A DNA stretch of 64,000 nucleotides from Luteibacter rhizovicinus DSM 16549 (GCF_001887595.1 NZ_CP017480.1:3748001-3812000), one strand, 5' to 3'. Shown: positions 1 through 8,786, counted from the stretch's first letter. The notes: generated by a model from the letters alone, not told the origin. Numbers and translations: made by a program.

Positions 1-1534
1 CGACGCCATGGACCTTGCCCTGCGTGTCGACCACACCCTGCGTCGCATCCTCGGCCATGCGCGTCGTGCCCATGTGGTGAGCCGTGCCATGCACATCGGA
101 AGAGGCGTGCGTGTCGACGGTCCATGGAGCGGGTGCGAACTGGCCGGCGCAGGTCTGCGCAAGACGGTTGCCCGCGACCGCGCCGAGGACGCGATGCGTG
201 TGCCGGTCCAGGTCGTTGAGCCGCCAGTCCACGCGCACGCGACGCAGGCCGAGCGCATCCCGTTTGTCGTCGAGCATGATCCGGCTGTCCCGGTTGGGCG
301 CTTGTTCGAAGAATCCGACCAGCTCCACCCGGTTGCTGGCCACGGTGGGTTTGTCGACGACCTTGAGCGCCACGGCGCGGATCACGTCGCCGATATGCAG
401 GCCGAGTCGCAAGGCGCTTATCGCGAGGTTTTGCGGGACGGCAAGCGACATCGCGCCGCCAGGACCGTTCTGCAGGGCTGCCTCCAGGCGTGCCTCGACG
501 AGCGCCGCCTCATCGCGTGTCGGCGGCCGCAAGGCGGCGCGCACGTCCCGCAGGGCGCGAATGCCACGCGGCACCTCGCCTTCGACGGCGAAGGGATGCA
601 CGCGCGCGTTGAGCGTCCGGTACTCGCGTTGTGCCTCGAACGAGAGGCCGATTTCCGATGCGATAGGCGCACGCAGCTTGCCGATGCTCCGCTCGTAGGG
701 CCGGGTCAACCGATCCGCCTGCGGCGAACGAATGCTGCCGATGCTGCCCCTGGGATGATCCATGAAGTAGCGGCCGACCAGGTCGTGGTCGTTGCCTAGC
801 CCGTTCGGCGCCACGCTATCGGACAGGAGCAGGATGCGGGCGTTCTCGATGCCGCCGGCCGCCAGGACGTAATGTCGCGCACGGACGCGACCACGTCGGC
901 CGTCGAGCGAACCGATCGTGGCGTCGGTCACCGCACGGGCGTTGTCGGTGGCCCGCAGTTCCATCACGTTGGCGTGCAAGAGCACGGTGATGTTCGGTGC
1001 CTGGGCGAGCAGGTCACGATAGGCTTCGCCGAAGGTGATCGGGCTGCGGGCGAAGATGAAGTTGACCATCGCCTCGGGATCCAGGTCGAGCGGCGGCCGC
1101 GGCGTGGGGCCTTCGAACGTGCCCTGGCCAAAGCCGTGCGCGGGATCGATACGGCAGAACTCGCGCGCCTTGGCGTACCACGGGGCGAGATCGGCATAGC
1201 GTAGGGGCCAGCCACTGTCGGGTACCCAATCGCGAGGTTCGAGATCGGAATCGGCCAGGGGAATGCAGCCGCCGCCCCAGAGCGTGCAGCTGCCACCGAA
1301 CACGCGCATGCGCGAGGTGCCCGCGTCGAAAGGCGTGCTGCCGGCTGACGTGCCGTCGTACAGCGACTGGCTTCGATCCTCACCCGACAGCCCGCCACCT
1401 TCGATCAGGCAGACGGTGGTGGAGGTGCCGAGGAAGGCGCGCGCGATGGCGATGCCGGCGGGGCCCGCGCCAATGACGCAGAGGTCCGCCTGATAGTCGG
1501 AAGGTGCCGACGGGTCAAGGTAATCGGTGATCAC
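1..1534 (-). CDS. GMC-family FAD-dependent oxidoreductase (3' end outside window)
   Basis: Flavoprotein of the glucose-methanol-choline oxidoreductase family, which oxidises alcohols or sugars. The N-terminus reads as an ADP-binding fold (VIGAGPAGIAIARAF, about residues 19-33) followed by LIEGGG and later the GGSCTLWGGGC flavin-loop region. Near the window edge the GMC C-terminal signature HHMGTTRM is visible, so only the last few dozen residues should be missing. The start is taken as GTG at 1534, preceded by GGGAGA about 7 bases upstream. The stop of the neighbouring epimerase gene lies 27 bases upstream, and the gene runs in the same direction as two nucleotide-sugar genes. That suggests action on a sugar or polyol in the same surface-polysaccharide or glycoconjugate pathway, which is inference. 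The substrate cannot be read from sequence. Confidence 0.85.
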   Translation of the reverse strand, partial: MITDYLDPSAPSDYQADLCVIGAGPAGIAIARAFLGTSTTVCLIEGGGLSGEDRSQSLYDGTSAGSTPFDAGTSRMRVFGGSCTLWGGGCIPLADSDLEPRDWVPDSGWPLRYADLAPWYAKAREFCRIDPAHGFGQGTFEGPTPRPPLDLDPEAMVNFIFARSPITFGEAYRDLLAQAPNITVLLHANVMELRATDNARAVTDATIGSLDGRRGRVRARHYVLAAGGIENARILLLSDSVAPNGLGNDHDLVGRYFMDHPRGSIGSIRSPQADRLTRPYERSIGKLRAPIASEIGLSFEAQREYRTLNARVHPFAVEGEVPRGIRALRDVRAALRPPTRDEAALVEARLEAALQNGPGGAMSLAVPQNLAISALRLGLHIGDVIRAVALKVVDKPTVASNRVELVGFFEQAPNRDSRIMLDDKRDALGLRRVRVDWRLNDLDRHTHRVLGAVAGNRLAQTCAGQFAPAPWTVDTHASSDVHGTAHHMGTTRMAEDATQGVVDTQGKVHGV

Positions 1535-1561
1535 GGGGTATCTCCCAGCGTATTTTTATTG

Positions 1562-2572
1562 TCAGGCCCGGTAGTAGCCGCGGTACCAGTCGACGAACTT
1601 GCCGACGCCTTCGCCGACGTCCACTTTCGGCAGGTAGCCGGTGGCCTGCACCAGCGCGGAGACGTTGGCTTCCGTGTCGGGCACGTCGCCCGCTTGCAGG
1701 GGTAGCATTTCCATCCGCGCCGTCTTCTTCAGGCACTTTTCCAGCACCCGGATGTACTGCATGAGCTCCACCGGCTTTTCGTTGCCGATGTTGTAGATGC
1801 GGTACGGAGCCACGCCGCTGGATCCGGGATCCGGGCGGTCGCCCGACCAGTTCGCGTTCTTTTCCGGGATCTGGTCCAGCGTACGCAAGACGCCTTCGAC
1901 GATGTCGTCGACGTAGGTGAAACTGCGCTTGTGGTGCCCATGGTTGAACACCTGGATCGGCTCGCCGGCAAGGATGGCCTTGGTGAACAGGAACAGGGCC
2001 ATGTCCGGGCGACCCCACGGGCCGTAGACGGTGAAGAAGCGCAGCCCCGTGCAGGGAACGCCGTAGAGATGGGCGTAACTGTGCGCCATCTGTTCGTTGG
2101 CCTTCTTCGAGGCGGCATACAGCGTCAGCGGGTGTTCGGTCGGCTGGTGCTCGGAGAAGGGCATGCGTGTATCCGCGCCATAGACCGAGCTGGTGGAGGC
2201 GAAGACGAGATGTTCGACGCCATGGCGACGGCAGCCTTCGAGCACGTGCAGGAAGCCGGTGACATTGCTGGCGATGTATACGTGCGGGTTCTCGGCGGCG
2301 TAGCGCACGCCAGCCTGCGCCGCCAGGTTGACCACGCGTTGCGGCTTGTGGGTGATGAAGGCGTTCTCGACGGCGTCACGATCGGCAAGATCGGCATGGA
2401 TATGGGTATAGCCTGGCTTGTCGGCAAAACGGGCCAACCGGGCCTTCTTCAGTTCCACGTCGTAATAGTCGGAAAGACTGTCGAAGCCGATTACCTCGTC
2501 GCCACGCTCGAGCAGGCGCATGGCCACGTGGGAGCCGATGAAGCCGGCCGTGCCGGTCACGAGCACTTTCAT
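1562..2572 (-). CDS. NAD-dependent nucleotide-sugar epimerase (UDP-glucuronate 4-epimerase type)
   Basis: Extended short-chain dehydrogenase of 336 residues that interconverts a UDP-sugar at C4, most like UDP-glucuronate 4-epimerase (GAE/LspL group). Visible signatures are the NAD-binding TGTAGFIG at residues 6-13, the STSSVYG stretch at 126-132, and the catalytic YAASK with Y152 and K156. The start is ATG at 2572, because the NAD-binding strand begins at residue 2 as in the family; a longer reading frame upstream has no family match. It lies 16 bases downstream of the UDP-sugar dehydrogenase gene, so the two probably work in sequence: oxidation at C6, then C4 epimerisation. TviC/WbpP-type UDP-GlcNAc epimerases are related, and the dehydrogenase partner resembles WbpO/TviB, so the exact sugar is uncertain. 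Confidence 0.87.
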   Translation of the reverse strand: MKVLVTGTAGFIGSHVAMRLLERGDEVIGFDSLSDYYDVELKKARLARFADKPGYTHIHADLADRDAVENAFITHKPQRVVNLAAQAGVRYAAENPHVYIASNVTGFLHVLEGCRRHGVEHLVFASTSSVYGADTRMPFSEHQPTEHPLTLYAASKKANEQMAHSYAHLYGVPCTGLRFFTVYGPWGRPDMALFLFTKAILAGEPIQVFNHGHHKRSFTYVDDIVEGVLRTLDQIPEKNANWSGDRPDPGSSGVAPYRIYNIGNEKPVELMQYIRVLEKCLKKTARMEMLPLQAGDVPDTEANVSALVQATGYLPKVDVGEGVGKFVDWYRGYYRA

Positions 2573-2588
2573 GCGGGCTGTTCCACGA

Positions 2589-3959
2589 TCAAAGCCGTCC
2601 GTCCACGGCGTCGCGCGGCAGGACGTACTTGACGTCGTAAACCACGGATTCCGGTTTGCCGAAGGCACGGATGCCCGCGGCGCCCAGGCTCACGAACTCG
2701 CGATGACCCACCGCGACGACCACGGCGTCGTAGGCGGCGTGGGCCGGATCGGCCATGGGCGTGATGCCGTATTCGTGCTCGGCCTCGCTCGCGCGCACCC
2801 AGGGGTCGTGCACGTCGACGCCCACGCCATAGGTGTCGAGGGCGTTGATGATGTCGACCACGCGGGTATTGCGCAGGTCCGGGCAGTTTTCCTTGAAGGC
2901 CAGGCCGAGGATGAGCACGCGGGCGCGTACCGGGTTGATGCCCTTGCGCACCATCAGCCGCACTACCTCGGAAGCGATGTACGTGCCCATGCCGTCGTTG
3001 GTGCGTCGTCCGGCGAGGATCACATCGGGATGGTGGCCCACCTGCTGTGCCTTATGGGTCAGGTAGTAGGGATCGACGCTGATGCAATGGCCGCCGACCA
3101 GGCCTGGCCGGAAGGGCAGGAAATTCCACTTGGTGCCGGCGGCTTCGAGCACCTCGAGGGTGTCGATGCCGAGCTTGTTGAAGAGAATGGCGAGATCGTT
3201 GACCAGGGCGATATTGAGGTCGCGCTGGGTGTTCTCGATCACCTTCGCGGCCTCGGCCACCTTGAGTGAACTGGCCCGGTGCGTGCCCGCCGTGATCACC
3301 GAACGGTAGAGCGCGTCGACGAAGTCGGCCGTGGCGGGTGTCGACCCGGAGGTAACCTTGAGTATTCCCGTAACGCGGTGGGCCTTGTCGCCCGGGTTGA
3401 TCCGCTCCGGACTGTAGCCGGCGAAAAAATCTTCGTTGAAGACCAGGCCCGAAACCCTCTCCAGGATCGGCACGCAGACTTCCTCGGTGCAGCCCGGATA
3501 AACCGTCGATTCGTAGACCACGATGTCGCCGCGCTTGAGCACCTTGCCGAGGGTTTCGCTCGCGCGGATCAGGGGTGTGAGGTCAGGGCGGCGCGCGTCG
3601 TCGATCGGCGTCGGCACGGTGACGATGTAGACATCGCATTCGGCGAGGTCCTCAATCCCTGAGGAAAAGCGCAACCGGCGCGAGGCGCCGAGTTCGTCGC
3701 CATCCACTTCCAGGGTGGCGTCGTGGCCTCGGCGGAGCTCATCGATGCGCCCGGAATTGATGTCGAATCCGAGGGTTGCGTAGCGCTTGCCGAATTCGAC
3801 TGCCAGCGGCAGGCCGACGTAGCCCAATCCGACGATTCCGATTCGCACCGTGTCCAATGACAGGGTCGCGGCGCCCTCGGCCGGGTCGTACGGCCGGTCG
3901 GCTGCGACGGGTTCGCGCAAGGCGGCGGTGCCGGCCGGTCTGCGGCTAACTGTATCCAT
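2589..3959 (-). CDS. UDP-N-acetyl-hexosamine / UDP-glucose 6-dehydrogenase family (WbpO/TviB-like)
   Basis: Cytoplasmic NAD-dependent UDP-sugar C6 dehydrogenase of 456 residues making a UDP-uronic acid for surface polysaccharide. The N-terminal Rossmann motif GLGYVG is at residues 44-49, and the family's catalytic cysteine is in GGHCISVDPYYL (C292). ESTVYPG and SPERINPGD are also typical of the WbpO/TviB/WecC branch. The start at 3959 gives about 36 residues before the Rossmann strand, longer than usual, but an AGGAAG ribosome site sits about 8 bases upstream and supports it. First gene of a minus-strand run with the epimerase and GMC oxidoreductase, divergent from the BvgA-like regulator across a 224-base gap with two perfect palindromes. 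Sugar specificity (UDP-GlcNAc, UDP-GalNAc or UDP-Glc) is not resolved. Confidence 0.88.
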   Translation of the reverse strand: MDTVSRRPAGTAALREPVAADRPYDPAEGAATLSLDTVRIGIVGLGYVGLPLAVEFGKRYATLGFDINSGRIDELRRGHDATLEVDGDELGASRRLRFSSGIEDLAECDVYIVTVPTPIDDARRPDLTPLIRASETLGKVLKRGDIVVYESTVYPGCTEEVCVPILERVSGLVFNEDFFAGYSPERINPGDKAHRVTGILKVTSGSTPATADFVDALYRSVITAGTHRASSLKVAEAAKVIENTQRDLNIALVNDLAILFNKLGIDTLEVLEAAGTKWNFLPFRPGLVGGHCISVDPYYLTHKAQQVGHHPDVILAGRRTNDGMGTYIASEVVRLMVRKGINPVRARVLILGLAFKENCPDLRNTRVVDIINALDTYGVGVDVHDPWVRASEAEHEYGITPMADPAHAAYDAVVVAVGHREFVSLGAAGIRAFGKPESVVYDVKYVLPRDAVDGRL

Positions 3960-3990
3960 GACCGCTTCCTACCCCTTAGTGGTCGACAAT

Positions 3991-4037
3991 GCCCGTCTTA
4001 CGGGCGATGAGAGGTTAGCAATCCACTCGGGGATTGC
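3991..4037. promoter_or_regulatory. Two perfect palindromes in the divergent promoter region
   Basis: GCCCGT-ctt-ACGGGC (3991-4005) and GCAATCC-actcgg-GGATTGC (4018-4037) lie between the UDP-sugar dehydrogenase start (3959) and the response-regulator start (4184). Both are perfect inverted repeats. Their position suits operators or a leader hairpin for the divergent transcripts. Which protein binds, if any, is not known. Confidence 0.4.
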
Positions 4038-4183
4038 CTGTACGGCTTACGGAGGTAGCCGAATGGCCGATGGTGTTTTTCGCAGGGCACCAGCGTTTAC
4101 AAGCCTCGATCACCGATATATCGTTCATCCCGCTCCGCTTAAGAAGCAGGGCATATGACTACAAGGGTGTATCTGATCGAGCC

Positions 4184-4840
4184 ATGTCCGCGCGAACCTA
4201 CACCGGCTCAGTGCGCGTGGCCTTGCTGGACGATCATGCGCTCGTCCTCAAAGGGCTCATCGCGCACCTTGAGAAAATTCCTTCGATCCTGATCGTTGGC
4301 AGCCATGGCAGCAGCCAGCCGTTCCGGGCCATGCTGGCAGCCATGCCCGTGGATGTCGCACTGATCGATTACTCGCTGGCTATGGACGACATCGACGGTG
4401 TCGCCCTGATCAAGCTGCTGCGTGCAGCGCATCCAGCGCTGAGGATCCTGGTTGTCTCCGCGCACGGCTCGCGCCTGGTGATCCGCAGTCTCTTGCAGGC
4501 CGGTGCGCACGGTTTCGTCGCGAAAAGCCAGGAGCCCGATGAAGTCATTCGTGCGATCGACGCGGTGATGACCGGTCGCGAATACCTGCCCCCGGGGACG
4601 GTCAGCGGGCTGGCCGACAATCCGATGGCGCGGCTCTCGCCCCGCGAGTGGGAAGTGATCCGTTGCGTGCTCGAAGGCCTGTCGGTCACCCAGATCGCCA
4701 ACAAGTTCAACCGCAGCCTGAAGACCGTGAGCACGCAGAAGACGGCGGCTTACCGAAAGCTGGACATCGGCAAGGACAACGAACTGCACATGCTTCGCGC
4801 CTACCTGCTGGCATCGGACAGCGAGGTGCCATTGAAGTGA
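4184..4840 (+). CDS. NarL/BvgA-family response regulator
   Basis: Two-component response regulator of 218 residues: receiver domain (about 8-125) with acidic pair D16-D17, likely phosphoacceptor D62 in ALIDYS, a switch serine in VVSAHG and the conserved lysine in VAKS; then a LuxR-type helix-turn-helix (about 152-205; LSPREWEVIRCVLEGLS). The start is ATG at 4184 because the receiver strand VRVALLDDH follows; an upstream in-frame ATG adds 50 residues with no match. It overlaps the sensor kinase gene by four bases (GTGA), so the two are translationally coupled. Architecture and pairing match BvgA/EvgA. Target genes are unknown, although the divergent sugar-nucleotide genes are obvious candidates. 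Confidence 0.88.
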   Translation: MSARTYTGSVRVALLDDHALVLKGLIAHLEKIPSILIVGSHGSSQPFRAMLAAMPVDVALIDYSLAMDDIDGVALIKLLRAAHPALRILVVSAHGSRLVIRSLLQAGAHGFVAKSQEPDEVIRAIDAVMTGREYLPPGTVSGLADNPMARLSPREWEVIRCVLEGLSVTQIANKFNRSLKTVSTQKTAAYRKLDIGKDNELHMLRAYLLASDSEVPLK

Positions 4841-7119
4841 GGCGATGGATCGCCCTTTGCCTGGCTGCGTTCGTCGTGACCGCTGCTGCCGCCACCGATT
4901 CGCCAGATCCCGAACGGGAGCGGTGGATCTCGCAGCATCCCGTGTTGCGTATCGCGATCGATCCGCAGCAGGGCGCCGAGATCCGTGGCGGGGAAGCCAA
5001 TCCCCTGGTCAGCCAGTACCTCGCGCTGGTGGCGGAACACACCGGCGTGCGCTTCGAAACCGTGCGTACCGCCTCCTGGGAGGCGTCCGTCAAAGCGTTC
5101 ACGGAGCATCGCGTCGACCTGCTGCCTTCGACCAGCGATCGCATGGTGGTAGCGGATCTGGGTGACCGAGCCCTGCTGTCCAAACCGTTCTACGTGGGCC
5201 GCACCCTGATCGTGACGCGCACCGTGGGGCCGGCCAGGATCGACATGCGCGACCTCGACGGGCACACGGTGGCCTTCAAGGGCGGTGGTGCCTACGAAAG
5301 CTGGCTCAAGCGCGAACATCCGCTGGTCACGCGCCTTCCGTTGGACGACATCCACGAAGTGCTGGCAGCGGTGGAAAGCGGCATCGCGGATGCCGCGATC
5401 GGCATGGACGTGGCGTACCACCCCATCGTGCGTCGCGACTATGCTTCCAGCCTGCGCGTGGCCGGCGACGTGGCGGAAATACCGATTACGGTGAGGGTGG
5501 TCGTCCAACCCGACGAGCCCGAGCTGATCGACATGCTCGACAAGGGCATGCGCCGCATCACGGCCGACGAGAACGAGGCCGTGATCGAGCGCTGGCTCGA
5601 GGCAGCCTACCTGCGTGCGCCGACATTGTCGCAGGTCGTCTCGGTCTACCAGGGGGAGATCGCGCTGGGTGCTGCCCTGGTCCTCGTCCTGATTTTCGCC
5701 CTTTGGCAGATGCGTCGTGCGCAGCTGGCCTCGCAGCGCGGCGAGCAACAGAAGACCATGCTGCTCGCGGTGATGAGCCACGAAGTGCGTAATGCGGTCA
5801 ACGCCGTGGTCTCGTCCATCGACCTGATGGCCCGGCAACCGTTGGAAGGGCCGCAACGCGACCTCATGGCGATCGCGCAGGCGAGTAGCCGCAACCTGCG
5901 CTCCCTGCTCAAGAGTGCACTCGATTACACCCGCTCGGAAGTCCAGGGCTTCACCCCCGATCTGGTGTCCTGCGATGTGCTGGCCGTGGCGCGGCAGGTC
6001 ATCGAGTCGCAGCGTCCGGCGATCGAGGCGAAGGATCTCGCGATTCGGCTCGACCTTCCCATGGGCCCCTTGCCCTGGTTGTTGCTCGACGAGACACGCC
6101 TGCGCCAGGTACTCGAAAACCTGCTCGCGAACGCCGTGAAGTACACGCACGAGGGGCATGTCGGCATCGCCATGTGGCAGGGTACGGAAGAGACACCCGA
6201 TCACATTCGCCGCCTGGTGATCGACGTTTTCGACACAGGCATCGGTGTGCCGGTGGATCGGCAGCGCGAGTTGTTCCGCGCGTTCGCGCAATCGCACGGT
6301 CCCCTCGACACCCGACTCGGTGGCACGGGCCTGGGACTGGCGATCTGTCGGGATATCGTCACCCATCTTGGTGGGCGCCTCGACCTCACCAGTGAGGTCG
6401 GCGTAGGAACGGCCGTCCGCATCGAGCTGCCGACCAGCCTCGTCCCCGCGGTCACGACGGTCGCCGAGGACGACCCGCCGGATGTGGCCAAGGACGAGCC
6501 CTTCGGCACCGTGCTCCTGGTCGAGGATCATCCGGCGAACCGCCAGATCATCGCCGCGCAGCTGAAGTTCATCGGCTACGCGACCCAGGCCGTGGACCAT
6601 GGGCAGGCGGCGATCGATGTGTTCGAAGCCGGACGCTATGTCGGTGTCCTGCTCGATTGCGAGCTACCGGACATGCAGGGCTACGATATCGCCGCCGAGT
6701 TGCGTGCGCGTGAGCGCACGGCCGGCGGACCGCGTACGCGCTTCATCGCCATCTCGGCTAATCACGGCGAAGCACATATCCGTCGGTGCGAAGAGAGTGG
6801 CATCGACACGGTGCTGGGCAAGCCGCTCTCACTGGAAGGCCTCAAGGCAGCCCTCGCGGCGCCGCGCACGGAATCGGAAATCGATGCGACCTTCATCAGG
6901 GAATGCATGAAGGACCTCGCCGCCATCCGCACCTCGCTCGCCGTGGGCGACCTGACCGGTGCCGCTCACTTCGCTCATCGGCTCAAGGGCGGTGCTCTGG
7001 TCTGGGGCGCGACGTCCATCGCCACGGACATCGATCGCATCGAGCAAGCGCTTGCCGGGGAACCCGTCGACGATGCCCTGGTCAGACGTTTGCTCGACGC
7101 GATCGCTGCGCGTCTCTAG
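4837..7119 (+). CDS. BvgS/EvgS-like hybrid sensor histidine kinase
   Basis: Membrane phosphorelay sensor of 760 residues. Order: signal peptide (RRWIALCLAAFVV), one periplasmic solute-binding-protein family 3 domain (about 30-260), one transmembrane helix (about 276-293), HisKA with MSHEVRN (H315), HATPase with an N box (LLANAVKY) and GTGLGLA, a receiver with D607 (LLDCELPDM), and a C-terminal HPt domain with HRLKGG (H714). GTG at 4837 is chosen because the signal peptide follows at once and GAGGTG lies about 8 bases upstream; it overlaps the regulator's stop. BvgS normally has two tandem periplasmic domains, whereas here only one is seen. The ligand is unknown, but the fold suggests a small amino-acid-like or organic-acid effector. 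Confidence 0.9.
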   Translation: MRRWIALCLAAFVVTAAAATDSPDPERERWISQHPVLRIAIDPQQGAEIRGGEANPLVSQYLALVAEHTGVRFETVRTASWEASVKAFTEHRVDLLPSTSDRMVVADLGDRALLSKPFYVGRTLIVTRTVGPARIDMRDLDGHTVAFKGGGAYESWLKREHPLVTRLPLDDIHEVLAAVESGIADAAIGMDVAYHPIVRRDYASSLRVAGDVAEIPITVRVVVQPDEPELIDMLDKGMRRITADENEAVIERWLEAAYLRAPTLSQVVSVYQGEIALGAALVLVLIFALWQMRRAQLASQRGEQQKTMLLAVMSHEVRNAVNAVVSSIDLMARQPLEGPQRDLMAIAQASSRNLRSLLKSALDYTRSEVQGFTPDLVSCDVLAVARQVIESQRPAIEAKDLAIRLDLPMGPLPWLLLDETRLRQVLENLLANAVKYTHEGHVGIAMWQGTEETPDHIRRLVIDVFDTGIGVPVDRQRELFRAFAQSHGPLDTRLGGTGLGLAICRDIVTHLGGRLDLTSEVGVGTAVRIELPTSLVPAVTTVAEDDPPDVAKDEPFGTVLLVEDHPANRQIIAAQLKFIGYATQAVDHGQAAIDVFEAGRYVGVLLDCELPDMQGYDIAAELRARERTAGGPRTRFIAISANHGEAHIRRCEESGIDTVLGKPLSLEGLKAALAAPRTESEIDATFIRECMKDLAAIRTSLAVGDLTGAAHFAHRLKGGALVWGATSIATDIDRIEQALAGEPVDDALVRRLLDAIAARL

Positions 7120-7307
7120 CCCGCGCCGTTCCGGCGGTTTGAAAAAACCAGGCGCGACTTGCGCCGCCTTGCTTCGAGCTTGCTCGAACGCAAACGTTTG
7201 CGAAGCCGATCGTCCTTGCATCGATGTTTCGCGACGCCCTTTAAACGTTCGATGGCGTACCAATGTCTGTCTGACTTTCCTTCGTCCCAACGTAACGGAG
7301 TCTACCG

Positions 7308-8168
7308 ATGGCAAGCATAAACGCATCCGCGAGCGGCACGTTCAAGATCGGCGGCGACCTCGAGGTCAACCGCCTCGGCTTCGGTGCCATGCGCATCACT
7401 GGCAAGGGCATCTGGGGTGAGCCGGCCAACCCCAAGGCAGCGCGCGAGACCCTGGCGAAGCTGCCCGAGCTCGGCGTGAACCTGATCGATACGGCCGATA
7501 GCTACGGTCCGTACGTCAGTGAGGACCTGATTCGCGAAGTGTTGCATCCATACAAGGGCCTGGTCATCGCGACCAAGGGCGGCCTGACCCGCCATGGCCC
7601 GGACATCTGGGCGCCGCTCGGCCGTCCCGAATACCTGCGCCAGTGCGTCCTGATGAGCCTGCGCCGCTTGGGGGTGGAACGCATCGACCTGTGGCAGTTG
7701 CATCGCGTCGATGAGAAGGTGCCGCAGGACGAGCAGTTCGGCGTCATCCGCGACATGCAGAACGAAGGCCTGATTCGTCATGTCGGCCTGTCCGAGGTGA
7801 ATGTCGCGCAGATCGAAGCGGCGTCGAAGTTCTTCAAGGTCGCCACCGTGCAGAACCTCTACAACCTCGGCAACCGCCAGAGCGAGGCCGTGGTCGACTA
7901 TGCGGACAAGCACAACATCGGCTTCATCCCCTGGTTCCCGCTTGCCGCCGGCGAGCTGGCGAAAGAGGGCTCGGTGCTGTCGAAGATCGCCAAGAAACTC
8001 GATGCCACCGACGGCCAGGTCGCCCTGGCGTGGCTGCTCAAGCGTTCACCGGTGATCCTGCCCATCCCGGGCACGGGTAGTCCCGATCACCTCGAGGAGA
8101 ACGTCAAGGGCGCCGCGCTGAAACTGTCGCAGGAAGACTTCGAAGCGCTCGAGCACGCGGTGAAATAA
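7308..8168 (+). CDS. Aldo/keto reductase (YdbC-like)
   Basis: Cytoplasmic NADPH-dependent reductase of 286 residues with a TIM-barrel fold. The catalytic tetrad is visible: D61 and Y66 (DTADSYG), K90 (IATKGG) and H132 (QLHRVD). The C-terminal nucleotide-binding segment [15 protein letters not shown] is typical. Closest in style to E. coli YdbC, whose family includes pyridoxal reductases; the substrate here is not determined. ATG at 7308 has CGGAG about 9 bases upstream. Monocistronic, 188 bases after the sensor kinase. An inverted repeat, CGGACCGC/GCGGTCCG (8181-8210), follows the stop and may terminate it. Confidence 0.9.
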   Translation: MASINASASGTFKIGGDLEVNRLGFGAMRITGKGIWGEPANPKAARETLAKLPELGVNLIDTADSYGPYVSEDLIREVLHPYKGLVIATKGGLTRHGPDIWAPLGRPEYLRQCVLMSLRRLGVERIDLWQLHRVDEKVPQDEQFGVIRDMQNEGLIRHVGLSEVNVAQIEAASKFFKVATVQNLYNLGNRQSEAVVDYADKHNIGFIPWFPLAAGELAKEGSVLSKIAKKLDATDGQVALAWLLKRSPVILPIPGTGSPDHLEENVKGAALKLSQEDFEALEHAVK

Positions 8169-8180
8169 CGTCTCGGCTGA

Positions 8181-8210
8181 CGGACCGCCCGCCGCCCGGC
8201 GAGCGGTCCG
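8181..8210 (+). terminator. Possible stem-loop after the aldo/keto reductase
   Basis: An 8-base perfect inverted repeat, CGGACCGC (8181-8188) and GCGGTCCG (8203-8210), with a GC-rich 14-base loop starts 12 bases after the stop codon. No T-run follows, so intrinsic termination is only a possibility. Confidence 0.35.
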
Positions 8211-8242
8211 CAGGGCCGCACTTGCGTGGAGGTCTGAGGCGC

Positions 8243-8333
8243 AGAGCCTTCGGTGCCCACCTTCGCTGGGGGCTTGAGGCAAAGAGTCCTCGGTGTTCAC
8301 CCTCGCTGGGGGGCTTGAGGCAAAGAGCCTTCG
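8243..8333. repeat. Tandem ~40-bp repeats abutting the left 128-bp element
   Basis: Successive near-copies of a unit around GAGGCAAAGAGCCTTCGGTG followed by a CCACCCTCGCTGGGG-like stretch, with the CGGTG core at about 8251, 8291 and 8332 (spacing 40-41 bases). The third runs directly into the terminal repeat of the 128-bp element. The unit is therefore the element's own end sequence repeated. No coding function is seen. Confidence 0.7.
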
Positions 8334-8460
8334 GTGTCCACCCTCGCTGCTCAGACAGGTCCTCCGCGTTCCGTAAAGGAAAGGCCGCTAACGCGGCCCA
8401 TGCATCTATTTGGCCTACGGCCGCTCCACTTGTGCGGAACTCGCCTCGAGGGTGGACACC
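8333..8460 (+). mobile_element. 128-bp MITE-like element, copy A
   Basis: Non-coding element of 128 bases bounded by the 14-base terminal inverted repeat GGTGTCCACCCTCG / CGAGGGTGGACACC. The inverted match continues outward as AGAGCCTTC / GAAGACTCT with one mismatch. The interior is rich in short GC palindromes. No reading frame of note, so if mobile it must be moved in trans. Its 95%-identical partner lies inverted at 8659-8786. I cannot see a target-site duplication. Confidence 0.6.
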
Positions 8461-8658
8461 GAAGACTCTTCCCATCCTTGAGGTTCATGCGGGTCGAGCC
8501 GACGAAGCAACGCCGCTTCGGCTGCTCGCTCGTCGCCATCGCGAAACGCACCAACCTCTGCGCGCTGGTCGCGATTGTCCGCGCGAGGCAGGGCTTCGGC
8601 GGCCACATCCACTCCAACGGCTCGCCTTCGAGCTAACCGTATCGTCGTGAGAGACCTT
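8461..8658. other. Gene-free spacer between the two inverted 128-bp elements
   Basis: About 200 bases of GC-rich sequence between the two element copies. It contains short open frames on both strands, but none has a ribosome site, a recognisable motif or a plausible protein composition. With the flanking repeats it forms a 683-base gene-free interval (8169-8851). It could be a decayed gene or simply DNA trapped between two insertions. Confidence 0.5.
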
Positions 8659-8786
8659 GGTGTCCACCCTCGAGGCGAGTTCCGCACAAGTGGAGCGGCC
8701 GTAGGCCAGATAAGTACACGGGCCGCGTCAGCGGCCTTTCCTTTACGGAACGCGGAGGACCTGTCTGAGCAGCGAGGGTGGGCACC
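8659..8786 (-). mobile_element. 128-bp MITE-like element, copy B (inverted)
   Basis: Same length as copy A and, in reverse complement, about 7 mismatches over 128 bases by hand alignment. Its terminal inverted repeats extend outward as a perfect GAGACCTT / AAGGTCTC. The differences cluster in the middle and lie outside the arms, as expected when the ends and hairpins are under selection. As an inverted pair, copies A and B could fold the whole interval or recombine to invert the spacer. Confidence 0.6.

Noticed and set aside
1..1400. Plus-strand frames across the left end
   Set aside because: Antisense to the GMC oxidoreductase whose flavin and HHMGTTRM motifs are clear on the minus strand.
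7120..7307. Small RNA or gene between the kinase and the aldo/keto reductase
   Set aside because: No hairpin, ribosome site or frame stands out in this short gap.
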